A stretch of 16,713 nucleotides of DNA from an uncultured Collinsella sp. (GTDB lineage: Bacteria > Actinomycetota > Coriobacteriia > Coriobacteriales > Coriobacteriaceae): the NCBI GenBank assembly GCA_958348565.1, contig CATVZP010000042.1:1-16713 (forward strand), given 5' to 3'. The notes under the pieces were generated by a model. That model made no database searches. It worked only from the letters and a program-made list of their open reading frames with translations, and was not told the DNA's origin. Position 1 is the first letter of the stretch; the number at the start of each line of letters is the position of its first letter. This document shows positions 1-6,778 of the stretch, piece by piece. The position numbers and the translations under genes are program-made.

Positions 1-1655
1 CCGAGCTGATCTCCGAGCACGAGCCGCATCGCGCCGTCATGCTCGTCATGGCCGATCGTCTGAACGCCACCGTGCGCCGTATCACCGACACGATGTATCA
101 CAGCGCCGATGAGTTCCTGGATGACCTGCGTGTCGTCCAGCGTTCGCTGGCTGCCTGCGGTGCCGTCCGTGCTGCCTACGGCCCGGTCCAGACCATCATC
201 TGGCAGGTCGAGTCCTTCGGCTTCCACATGGTCGAGATGGAGTTCCGTCAGCACTCCGTGGTGCACGCTCGCGCCCTCAAGGATATCCACGAGAACGGCA
301 TCCATGGTGATCTGCAGCCCATGACACGCGAGGTCATCGACACCTTCCGTGCCATCGGCTCCATCCAAAAGCGCTACGGCAAGAAGATGGCGCACCGCTA
401 CATCATCTCGTTCACCAAGAGCGCCCAGCATGTGGCCGACGTCTTTGAGCTTGCCCACCTGTCCTTTGCACACGAGGAGGATGTCCCCGAGCTCGACGTG
501 ATCCCGCTGTTCGAGCAGCTCGAGGACCTCGAGGGCTGCGTCGACGTGCTCGACCAGATGCTTACGCTGCCCGTGGTGCAAAAGCGTCTTGCCCAGACCA
601 ACCGCCGCATGGAGGTCATGCTGGGCTATTCCGACTCCTCCAAGGATGCCGGTCCTACCACGGCCATGCTCGCGCTGCACTCCGCGCAGGAGCGCATTGC
701 CAAGTGGGCCGAGAAGAACGATATCGACCTGGTGCTCATGCACGGTCGCGGCGGTGCCGTGGGCCGTGGCGGCGGCCCGGCCAACAAGGCCGTGCTGGCG
801 CAGCCCAAGGGTTCGGTCAACTGCTTCTTTAAGCTCACCGAACAGGGCGAGGTCATCTTTGCTCGTTACGGTAACCGCACGCTGGCTCAGCGCCATGTTG
901 AGTCCGTTGCCGCCGCAACGCTTTTGCAGTCGGCCCCGAGTGTCGAGAAGACCAACACCGAGACCACGCAGAAGTTCTGGGATATGGCCGAGAAGCTCAA
1001 CGCCGCAAGCCACGAGCGCTATCTGGACCTGCTGAACACCGAGGACTTTACACCGTGGTTCTCGACCGTGACGCCGCTGACCGAGGTCGGTCTGCTGCCG
1101 ATCGGCTCGCGTCCCGCCAAGCGCGGCCTGGGCGCCAAGTCGCTCGACGACCTGCGTACCATTCCGTGGATCTTCAGCTGGAGCCAGGCGCGCATTAACC
1201 TGGCCGCTTGGTACGGCTTGGGCACCGCTTGCGAGCAGCTGGGCGATCTGGACCAGCTTAAGGCTGCCTACCAGGAGTGGCCGTTCTTCCGCACCTTTAT
1301 CGACAACATCGAGATGTCGATCGCCAAGACCGACCAGCGCATCGCCAAGATGTATCTGCACCTGGGCGATCGCCAGGATCTGTCCGAGAAGGTCTTTACC
1401 GAGATGCAGCTCACCCGTAAGTGGGTCCTTGCCATCGTCGGTGATGAATGGCCGCTGCAGCGTCGTCGCGTGCTCGGCTGCGCTGTCCGCGTGCGTAACC
1501 CCTACGTCGACGCCCTGTCCATCGCCCAGGTCCGCGCCCTTCGCGAGGTGCGTATGAACCAGGACGAGATGGCAGAGGAGAAGAAGGCCGAGTACATGAG
1601 CCTGATTCTTTCGACTGTGACCGGCGTCTCGGCAGGTTTGCAGAACACGGGGTAA
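1..1655 (+). CDS. ppc: phosphoenolpyruvate carboxylase, C-terminal part (5' end outside window)
   Basis: Carboxylates phosphoenolpyruvate with bicarbonate to oxaloacetate, an anaplerotic cytosolic reaction. The frame is open from base 3 with no start, so about 550 C-terminal residues of a protein of roughly 900 are present. Seen: the active-site motif GYSDSSKDAG (Lys codon at 642), the glycine-rich loop HGRGGAVGRGGGP (His codon at 741), and the C-terminal end QNTG directly before the TAA. All three are hallmarks of the family. The N-terminal TAHPTE-type motif would lie upstream of the window. No frameshift is seen. The stop is followed after 21 nt by a 127-bp hairpin element rather than by a classical T-tract terminator. 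Identification is near certain. Confidence 0.97.
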   Translation, partial: ELISEHEPHRAVMLVMADRLNATVRRITDTMYHSADEFLDDLRVVQRSLAACGAVRAAYGPVQTIIWQVESFGFHMVEMEFRQHSVVHARALKDIHENGIHGDLQPMTREVIDTFRAIGSIQKRYGKKMAHRYIISFTKSAQHVADVFELAHLSFAHEEDVPELDVIPLFEQLEDLEGCVDVLDQMLTLPVVQKRLAQTNRRMEVMLGYSDSSKDAGPTTAMLALHSAQERIAKWAEKNDIDLVLMHGRGGAVGRGGGPANKAVLAQPKGSVNCFFKLTEQGEVIFARYGNRTLAQRHVESVAAATLLQSAPSVEKTNTETTQKFWDMAEKLNAASHERYLDLLNTEDFTPWFSTVTPLTEVGLLPIGSRPAKRGLGAKSLDDLRTIPWIFSWSQARINLAAWYGLGTACEQLGDLDQLKAAYQEWPFFRTFIDNIEMSIAKTDQRIAKMYLHLGDRQDLSEKVFTEMQLTRKWVLAIVGDEWPLQRRRVLGCAVRVRNPYVDALSIAQVRALREVRMNQDEMAEEKKAEYMSLILSTVTGVSAGLQNTG

Positions 1656-1676
1656 TCGATAGCCCTGTAGTCGTCC

Positions 1677-1803
1677 GGGCCCGCCATAGGCTTACTTTTA
1701 GGCACGTCCTCGGACATGCAAGAAGCCCTCGCTGCGCACTTCGTGCGGCGAGGGCTTCTTGCGTCCTGCGGAGTGTGCCTAAAAGTAAGCCTATGGCGGG
1801 CCC
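1677..1803 (+). repeat. long hairpin element E1 (127 bp), copy 1 of a covarying pair
   Basis: Seen: a 28-bp perfect lower stem (1677-1704 with 1776-1803), a symmetric 12 x 12 nt internal loop (1706-1717 and 1763-1774), a 15-bp perfect upper stem (1718-1732 with 1748-1762) and an apical hairpin CGCAC-TTC-GTGCG with a 2-nt bulge. A second copy of equal length lies at 4196-4322. The loops are identical in the two copies, while the stems differ at ten pairs, all compensated. It starts 21 nt after the ppc stop. No T-run follows, so it is not an ordinary intrinsic terminator. It may be a mobile hairpin repeat or a structured RNA 3' element. The function is unknown. Confidence 0.93.
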
Positions 1804-1847
1804 TGCGATGTCCGGTCTTTGGCGGATTGCTGCTGGGGGAATAATGG

Positions 1848-1946
1848 CGCGCTTCGCGCGTTTTGGATGGGGTCTGTCCCGGCGGCGCGTTTGGCGCTTC
1901 GCGCCTTATCGATCGGGATTGAGATGCATTTGGCGCTTCTGGCCTT
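1848..1946 (+). repeat. cluster of small TTC-triloop hairpins
   Basis: Three short related structures lie in the ppc-larA gap: CGCGC-TTC-GCGCG at 1848-1860 followed by TTTT, GGCGC-TTC-GCGCC at 1893-1905, and a near copy of the latter's 18-nt block at 1929-1946 that differs at two bases and so no longer pairs well. The first, with its T-run, could act as a weak terminator for ppc. No coding potential is seen between 1804 and 2112. Confidence 0.4.
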
Positions 1947-1956
1947 GTGACTGTAG

Positions 1957-1990
1957 CGGCCGCGGTCCCGTTTGGGATCGCGGCCGTTTT
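1957..1990 (+). terminator. intrinsic terminator upstream of larA
   Basis: A 13-bp GC-rich stem (CGGCCGCGGTCCC, 1957-1969, with 1974-1986, one G-T pair), a GTTT loop and TTTT at 1987-1990. It probably ends transcription coming from ppc, about 120 nt before the larA start, which suggests that larA has its own promoter between 1990 and 2090. No convincing promoter could be picked out there. Confidence 0.7.
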
Positions 1991-2090
1991 GTTGTGGGTC
2001 AAATATGAACGTTGTGTTAATGAGTCGGTGGACGGTGGAGTTTTTCGGTGAGCGGCGTATCCTTCCAACGGTTTATCTAGTGTGTCAGTT

Positions 2091-2115
2091 GAAAGGAAGA
2101 GGGCGCTCGTCATTG
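2091..2115 (+). promoter_or_regulatory. ribosome binding site and TTG start of larA
   Basis: The purine-rich stretch GAAAGGAAGAGGG (2091-2103) lies about 9 nt before a TTG codon at 2113. No ATG in this frame sits behind a good Shine-Dalgarno. Starting at the TTG places the conserved LarA residues at exactly the numbers used for Lactiplantibacillus plantarum LarA, which decides the start. Confidence 0.8.
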
Positions 2116-3390
2116 TTTGAATGTGAACTGCCGTTTGACCACAAGACGTTGCATCTGGAGCTCGAGGATAAGAACTTCGCGGGTGTGATGGAGGGTCATC
2201 AAAACGAGTTTAAGACCACGAAATCGCAGGAAGAGCTGGTAGAGGAGTCGCTTGCCAACCCTTATGGCTCGCCTTCACTCGAGGAGCTTTGTGCTGGCAA
2301 GAAGGATATCGTCATCATTAGCTCCGACCATACGCGCCCCGTTCCCTCGCGTGTGACGATGCCTATTCTGCTGCATCACATCCATTCCGCTGCGCCCGAG
2401 GCTCGCGTGCGTATTTTGGTTGCTACGGGTATGCATCGTCCGTCGACGCACGAGGAGCTCGTCAACAAGTACGGCGAGGAGATCGTTGCCAACGAGGAAA
2501 TCGTTATGCACGTCGCGACTGACGACAGCATGATGAAAAAGATCGGCACCCTGCCTTCTGGTGGCGAGTGCATCATCAACAAGATTGCCGTCGATTGTGA
2601 TCTGCTGCTTGCCGAGGGCTTCATTGAGCCGCACTTCTTTGCCGGGTTCTCTGGCAGCCGTAAGTCCGTCCTTCCCGGTATCGCCAGCTACAAGACCATC
2701 ATGTACAACCATAACGGTCAGTTTGTGAATGATTCCCATTCGCGTGCCGGCAACCTGTGCCACAACCACGTGAGCGAGGACATGTTCGCCGCCGCCGAGA
2801 TGGCTCACCTTGCCTTTGTGCTGAACGTGGTGCTCAACGGCAAGCATGAGGTCATCGGCTCCTTCGCCGGTGACATCCACAAGGCACACGAGGCTGGCTG
2901 CGAGTTCGTGAAGAGCCTTGCCGGCGTTGAGCCCGTCGAGTGCGAGATTGCCATCACCACCAACGGCGGCTACCCGCTCGACCAGAACATCTACCAGGCC
3001 GTGAAGGGCATGTGCGCTGCCGAGGCCACACTTCCCGAGGGCGGCGTGATCATCGATGTCGCCGGTTGTGCCGACGGTCACGGTGGCGAGGGCTTCTATC
3101 ACAACATCGCCGACAACGATCCGGCAGAGTTTGAGCGTGCCTGCATCGATCGTCCCAAGGACGAGACCCTGCCCGATCAGTGGACGAGCCAGATTTTCGC
3201 CCGCGTCCTGGCACATCACCCTGTGATCATGGTTACCGACCTGTGCGATCACCAGATGATTAAGGATATGCACATGACGCCGGTCAACACCCTCGAGGAG
3301 GCGCTCAAGCTCGCCTTTGAGATGAAGGGTGCCGATGCCAAGGTGGCCGTCATTCCCGATGGCCTGGGCGTTGTCGTCGCTCAGCACTAG
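2113..3390 (+). CDS. larA: nickel-dependent lactate racemase LarA
   Basis: LarA interconverts D- and L-lactate by hydride transfer using the nickel-pincer nucleotide covalently bound to a lysine. With the TTG start the protein is 425 residues, the family's usual length. Seen: SDHTRPVPS (residues 71-79), ATGMHRP with His108, EPHFFAGFSGSRK with His174 and Lys184, and YNHNGQF with His200. From family knowledge, Lys184 carries the cofactor, His200 helps bind nickel and His108/His174 are the catalytic bases. All are present at matching positions, so the enzyme should be active. The next gene, 49 nt downstream, is a lactic-acid-channel-like aquaporin, and larB and larC lie on the opposite strand. 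Some LarA relatives act on other 2-hydroxyacids, so lactate is the likely but unproven substrate. Confidence 0.93.
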   Translation: MFECELPFDHKTLHLELEDKNFAGVMEGHQNEFKTTKSQEELVEESLANPYGSPSLEELCAGKKDIVIISSDHTRPVPSRVTMPILLHHIHSAAPEARVRILVATGMHRPSTHEELVNKYGEEIVANEEIVMHVATDDSMMKKIGTLPSGGECIINKIAVDCDLLLAEGFIEPHFFAGFSGSRKSVLPGIASYKTIMYNHNGQFVNDSHSRAGNLCHNHVSEDMFAAAEMAHLAFVLNVVLNGKHEVIGSFAGDIHKAHEAGCEFVKSLAGVEPVECEIAITTNGGYPLDQNIYQAVKGMCAAEATLPEGGVIIDVAGCADGHGGEGFYHNIADNDPAEFERACIDRPKDETLPDQWTSQIFARVLAHHPVIMVTDLCDHQMIKDMHMTPVNTLEEALKLAFEMKGADAKVAVIPDGLGVVVAQH

Positions 3391-3400
3391 CGCGCGGCCT

Positions 3401-3413
3401 AAACGAATCGTTT
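3401..3413. promoter_or_regulatory. 13-bp palindrome between larA and larD
   Basis: AAACGA-A-TCGTTT lies in the 49-nt larA-larD gap. It could be a small operator or an mRNA hairpin at the processing point between the two genes. Only one copy was noticed, so support is weak. Confidence 0.25.
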
Positions 3414-3439
3414 ATAACCGACAAGAAAGATAAGGTTTT

Positions 3440-4171
3440 ATGCTTACCAAACTCCTCTGCGAATTCGGCGCAACGGCCCTCATGATCATCTTTGGCGTGG
3501 GCGTGCACTGCGATACCGTGCTCAAGGGCACCAAGTATCAGGGCTCCGGCCATATGTTTGCCATCACCACTTGGTCTTTTGGCATCTCGGTCTGCCTGTT
3601 TGTCTTTGGCGGCGCCGTGTGCATGAACCCGGCTATGGTGCTTGCCCAGTGCATCGTAGGCCTGGTGCCGTGGAGCAGCTGCATCCCCTTCATGATTGCC
3701 GATATGCTCGGCGGCTTTGTGGGCGCCGTAATCGCTTGGCTTATGTATGCCGATGAGTTCAAGGCTTCCGAGGGCGTCGTCGACCCCATTGCCCAGCGCA
3801 ACATCTTCTCGACCAACCCCACCACCGAGGGCACGAACTATGCCCGTAACTTCTTCTGCGAGGCTATCTGCACCTTTGTGTTCATCAGCGCCATCCTTGC
3901 TGCCGCTAGCCGCGCCGGCGAGAACGTTCTGATGCTCGCCATCTGCGTCGGCCTGATCGTTTGGGCCGTTGGCATGGGCATGGGCGGCATCACCGGCTTC
4001 GCCATGAACCAGGCTCGTGACCTTGGTCCTCGCATGGCCTATCAGGTGCTGCCGATCAAGAACAAGGCTGACAACAACTGGAAGTACGGCCTGCTTGTTC
4101 CTGGCATCGCTCCGTTTATCGGTGCCGCTCTGGCCGCGCTGTTTGTGCACGGTTTCTTGGGCATGTTCTAG
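3440..4171 (+). CDS. larD: aquaglyceroporin, probable lactic acid channel (LarD/GlpF-like)
   Basis: A 243-residue major intrinsic protein, hydrophobic throughout with about six membrane helices. The first pore motif is canonical (NPA, residues 63-65). The second reads NQA (190-192) within FAMNQARDLGPR, where glycerol facilitators of the E. coli type have NPARDFGP. In L. plantarum the lar operon encodes an aquaglyceroporin (LarD, GlpF1) that passes both lactic acid enantiomers. Its position 49 nt after larA suggests the same role here. AAGG about 6 nt before the ATG is a plausible RBS. A hairpin element begins 24 nt after the stop. Membrane channel identity is firm. Lactic acid, rather than glycerol, is inferred from the neighbour. 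Confidence 0.85.
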   Translation: MLTKLLCEFGATALMIIFGVGVHCDTVLKGTKYQGSGHMFAITTWSFGISVCLFVFGGAVCMNPAMVLAQCIVGLVPWSSCIPFMIADMLGGFVGAVIAWLMYADEFKASEGVVDPIAQRNIFSTNPTTEGTNYARNFFCEAICTFVFISAILAAASRAGENVLMLAICVGLIVWAVGMGMGGITGFAMNQARDLGPRMAYQVLPIKNKADNNWKYGLLVPGIAPFIGAALAALFVHGFLGMF

Positions 4172-4195
4172 TCCAAAACAATTGATATAACGCCC

Positions 4196-4322
4196 GGGTC
4201 CGGCATAGGTTAACTTTCCGCCGCGTCCTCGGACATGCAAGAAGCTCCCGCTGCGCACTTCGTGCGGCGGGAGCTTCTTGCGTCCTGCGGAGTGCGGCGG
4301 AAAGTTAACCTATGCCGGACCC
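4196..4322 (+). repeat. long hairpin element E2 (127 bp), copy 2 of a covarying pair
   Basis: Same architecture and orientation as the element at 1677-1803: lower stem 4196-4223 with 4295-4322, internal loop strands 4225-4236 and 4282-4293, upper stem 4237-4251 with 4267-4281, apical triloop hairpin between. Internal and apical loops match the first copy base for base. Eight pairs in the lower stem and two in the upper stem differ between copies, and all keep Watson-Crick pairing. It starts 24 nt after the larD stop and lies between the convergent larD and tetR genes. No T-run follows on either side. Confidence 0.93.
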
Positions 4323-4481
4323 TGCGGGAATCCAGTTGCGTTCGAACAAGCAACCAACATATATATCTGAATTTGGATGTGGTGGGCACTTTGTTGTTGG
4401 GCGTTTTCAGGTGCGAGTGACACTTTGGGATGCGTGGCGGCCTGGGGTGGGGCGGTGCCTTGGGATGAGAGGCTTACTTAC
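4323..4481. other. noncoding stretch between hairpin element and tetR 3' end
   Basis: No gene is seen. It holds one small stem, GTTGC (4335-4339) with GCAAC (4350-4354) around the palindrome GTTCGAAC, then an AT-rich patch near 4358-4370 and a G-rich stretch. No clear terminator for tetR was found. Confidence 0.5.
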
Positions 4482-5021
4482 TTAGTTGAAGAGGGGCTTT
4501 ATGGCTGATAGGTAGTCTTTGGCTACGTCCTCTTTTGGGGCTTGGAAGTTGTGCCAGGCCCACCATTGGACCATTCCTACGAAGCTTGAGGCTATGTGGT
4601 GCAGCAAGAAACTGCGGTCCATGGTGGCGGCGGGGCCTGCGGGGTCGGCGGGGACGGTTTCGGCTGCTCGTGACATGATGGTCTTGCGTAGGCAGTCGGC
4701 GAAGACGCGTGAGCCGGCGCCGGCTACGAGGGCTCGAACGCCCTGGCGGCGCTCCCAGAGGTTGTTGAGGATATGCTCGACCTGCACGAGCGGGTCGTCG
4801 AGTGGCGTGCCATCGTCGTCGAGGGCGTGGGTGCAGATGTCGCTCACGAGCTCGGACAGTAGGTCATCTTTGCTCTTGAAGAGGCCGTAGAATGTCGCGC
4901 GGCCTACGTGAGCGCGCGCGATGATGTCGCCGACGGTGATCTTGCCGTAGTCCTTCTCGCGAAGAAGCTCGGAAAACGCCGTGACAATAGCGGTGCGGCT
5001 TTTGGTTTTGCGGGCATCCAT
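4482..5021 (-). CDS. TetR-family transcriptional regulator, candidate regulator of the lar genes
   Basis: A 179-residue protein. Residues about 6-53 form a typical TetR N-terminal DNA-binding domain (TAIVTAFSELL, then KITVGDIIARAHVGRATFYGLF, the helix-turn-helix). The C-terminal part is a helical ligand/dimer domain whose ligand cannot be read. The start chosen, MDARKTK, begins 2 nt after the larC stop (TAG-CC-ATG). An upstream in-frame ATG at 5051 would overlap larC by 28 nt. The tight junction argues for co-transcription and coupled translation with larB-larC. In L. plantarum the lar regulator is of a different (Crp/Fnr) family, so control by a TetR protein here is an inference from position only. 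Confidence 0.88.
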   Translation of the reverse strand: MDARKTKSRTAIVTAFSELLREKDYGKITVGDIIARAHVGRATFYGLFKSKDDLLSELVSDICTHALDDDGTPLDDPLVQVEHILNNLWERRQGVRALVAGAGSRVFADCLRKTIMSRAAETVPADPAGPAATMDRSFLLHHIASSFVGMVQWWAWHNFQAPKEDVAKDYLSAIKPLFN

Positions 5022-5023
5022 GG

Positions 5024-5941
5024 CTATGCATCCACATGAACAAGCAGGCAACGGAGCGTGCCGGAGCAGCCCCCGTAGGGGCGCTTACCGGCGCCGTAGC
5101 CGACGGCCTCGATGCGGTAGCGGGCCGGCAGGTGCTCGGACGTGCGCAGTGCGGCGACGATGGCGGCACCCGTGGGCGTCACGAGCTCGCCAGCGACCGG
5201 TGCGGGCGTGAGGGCGATATTGCCCGCCTGGCACAGGTTGACGACAGCGGGGACGGGAATGGGCATGAGGCCGTGGGCACAGTGGATGGTGCCGTGACCC
5301 TCGGAGAGCGACTCGACCACGATGTCCTCAATACCCAGGTCATCGAGGCAGATGGCGACAGAGCAGACGTCGACGATGGAATCGACGGCGCCCACCTCGT
5401 GGAACATGACGGTCTCGGGCGTTTTGCCGTGAGCCTTGGCCTCGGCGGCGGCGAGTGCGGTAAAGATGGCGAGCGCGCGACACTTGGCGCCATCACTCAT
5501 CTGCGAGCCATCGATGATGGCGGTGACGTCCGCCAAAGAACGGTGATGATGGTGGTGGGTGTGGTGGTGATCCTCGTGGCCATGACCGTGGCCCTCATGG
5601 TCATGCTCGTGGCAGTGCTCGTGTTCGTGCTCGCCATGATCATGATGGTGGTGCTCATGCTCGTGCGTGTGCTCGGCAGCTGCTTCGTTGCCGTAGAGCC
5701 AGGCCATGTCGTGGTCGTGGTTCTCGAGCTCCTCTGCCAGCTGAACGTCAAAGTCGCAGGCGTCGATGCCATGCTTGTTTACGCGGGTGACGGCAATCTC
5801 AAAGCCGCCGACCGGAAGCGTGGCGAGCTGTTCGCGCAGATGCTCCTCGCTGGCGCCCAGGTCGAGCAGGGCCGCGACGGTCATGTCGCCGCTGATGCCC
5901 GAGGTGCCGTCGATGATAAGCGCGTGCTGATGGTTGGACAT
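5024..5941 (-). CDS. larC: nickel-pincer cofactor nickel insertase LarC, N-terminal domain form with long His-rich tract
   Basis: LarC inserts nickel into the thiolated precursor in the last step of cofactor synthesis. The protein has 305 residues. Seen: GTSGISGDM (12-20), a tract at 91-133 with 25 histidines in 43 residues, HEVGAVDSIVDV (181-192), PIPVPA (227-232) and GELVTPTGAA (251-260). These cover the LarC1 (DUF111) region. The family normally continues with a LarC2 domain of about 130-150 residues, which binds CTP. Here a TAG follows and the next gene is tetR, so LarC2 is absent. The His tract probably binds or stores Ni2+ and is longer than I would expect. AAGGAG lies 6 nt before the ATG, and larB ends 10 nt upstream. 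Family assignment is firm. Full activity without LarC2 is uncertain. Confidence 0.88.
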   Translation of the reverse strand: MSNHQHALIIDGTSGISGDMTVAALLDLGASEEHLREQLATLPVGGFEIAVTRVNKHGIDACDFDVQLAEELENHDHDMAWLYGNEAAAEHTHEHEHHHHDHGEHEHEHCHEHDHEGHGHGHEDHHHTHHHHHRSLADVTAIIDGSQMSDGAKCRALAIFTALAAAEAKAHGKTPETVMFHEVGAVDSIVDVCSVAICLDDLGIEDIVVESLSEGHGTIHCAHGLMPIPVPAVVNLCQAGNIALTPAPVAGELVTPTGAAIVAALRTSEHLPARYRIEAVGYGAGKRPYGGCSGTLRCLLVHVDA

Positions 5942-5951
5942 GAAATGCTCC

Positions 5952-6734
5952 TTAGCGGGCGCAGGAAGTGCCGGCGCTCAGATGATTGATAAGACTTGCC
6001 TGGTAGGCGGCGCCGAAGCCATTGTCGATGTTGACGACCGAAACGCCGCTGGCGCAGGAGTTGAGCATGGCGAGCAGTGCGGCCACGCCGCCAAAGTTCG
6101 CGCCATAGCCCACGCTGGTGGGGACGGCTATGACCGGACAGCTCACAAGGCCTCCGATGACGCTCGCCAGGGCGCCTTCCATGCCGGCGATGGCGATGAC
6201 CACCTGCGCCTGGGCAAGTTCCTCAGCATGAGCGAGCAGGCGGTGCAGGCCGGCGACACCCACATCGTAGAGGCGATCGACCTCGTTGCCGTAGAACTCG
6301 GCCGTCAGTGCCGCCTCTTCGGCGACGGGCAGGTCGCTCGTGCCGGCGCAGGCGACGACGATGCGTCCGTTGCCGGTAGGGGAGGGCTTGCCGCCCACGA
6401 GGGCGAGCTGGGCGTCCGGGGCATATCCCAGGTCGATGTCGTTGCCGAGAAGCTCACCGGTGCGGGCTGCCTTTTCGGCATCCAAGCGCGTGACCAGGAT
6501 GCGCTCCTGGCCGGCATCGAGTAATGCTTTGATAATGGCGGCAATTTGCTCGGCGGTTTTACCGGCACCGTAGACAACCTCGCCGGCTCCCTGGCGCACT
6601 CCGCGCGAAAGATCGAGCTGCGCAAAGCCCAGATCGGCGGTCGGAGCCGTCTGGATGCGCGTAAGGGCGTCGGCGGGGGTGACTGATCCGCCGGCAACAT
6701 CGCTCAGCAGCTGCTCTAGATCTCGCTTATCCAT
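5952..6734 (-). CDS. larB: nickel-pincer cofactor biosynthesis protein LarB
   Basis: LarB carboxylates the pyridinium ring of nicotinic acid adenine dinucleotide at C5 and releases AMP, the first step of the LarA cofactor pathway. The protein has 260 residues. The C-terminal half resembles AIR carboxylase (PurE-like): VVACAGTSDLPVAEEA (127-141 region), PTSVGYGANFGG (205-216), LNSCASG with Cys227 and NIDNGFGAAYQASL (235-248). The cysteine before NIDNGFG matches the catalytic cysteine known in LarB. The start is the ATG at 6734 because GAAGGGAAG lies just ahead of it; an earlier in-frame ATG at 6767 would place that RBS inside the gene. First gene of a larB-larC-tetR run with gaps of 10 and 2 nt. 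Confidence 0.93.
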   Translation of the reverse strand: MDKRDLEQLLSDVAGGSVTPADALTRIQTAPTADLGFAQLDLSRGVRQGAGEVVYGAGKTAEQIAAIIKALLDAGQERILVTRLDAEKAARTGELLGNDIDLGYAPDAQLALVGGKPSPTGNGRIVVACAGTSDLPVAEEAALTAEFYGNEVDRLYDVGVAGLHRLLAHAEELAQAQVVIAIAGMEGALASVIGGLVSCPVIAVPTSVGYGANFGGVAALLAMLNSCASGVSVVNIDNGFGAAYQASLINHLSAGTSCAR

Positions 6735-6757
6735 ATATCTTCCCTTCGACGGCGCAA

Positions 6758-6766
6758 AGTCTAGCA
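6758..6766 (-). promoter_or_regulatory. possible extended -10 promoter of larB
   Basis: Read on the minus strand, TGCTAGACT has the extended -10 form (TG-N-hexamer) and lies about 24 nt before the larB start. No good -35 is present at 17 nt; that position falls inside the inverted repeat at 6779-6812, which would suit a repressed promoter. Speculative. Confidence 0.3.
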
Positions 6767-6778
6767 CTCAAAGGGTAT

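Noticed and set aside
1677..1803. The long hairpin elements as simple intrinsic terminators
   Set aside because: No T-run follows either copy on either strand, and the conserved internal loop is not needed for termination. A separate, better terminator exists at 1957-1990.
2275..3387. 370-codon minus-strand open frame opposite larA
   Set aside because: Antisense to LarA, which has all its active-site residues. No motif is seen in the minus-strand product.
4864..5051. Programmed frameshift making a full-length LarC, as known in L. plantarum
   Set aside because: The frames reachable at the larC end encode the TetR helix-turn-helix protein or an unrecognisable product. No LarC2 sequence lies downstream.
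5036..5989. 317-codon plus-strand open frame opposite larC
   Set aside because: The Val/Met-rich stretch is the reverse of the His-rich codons of larC. No RBS or family likeness.
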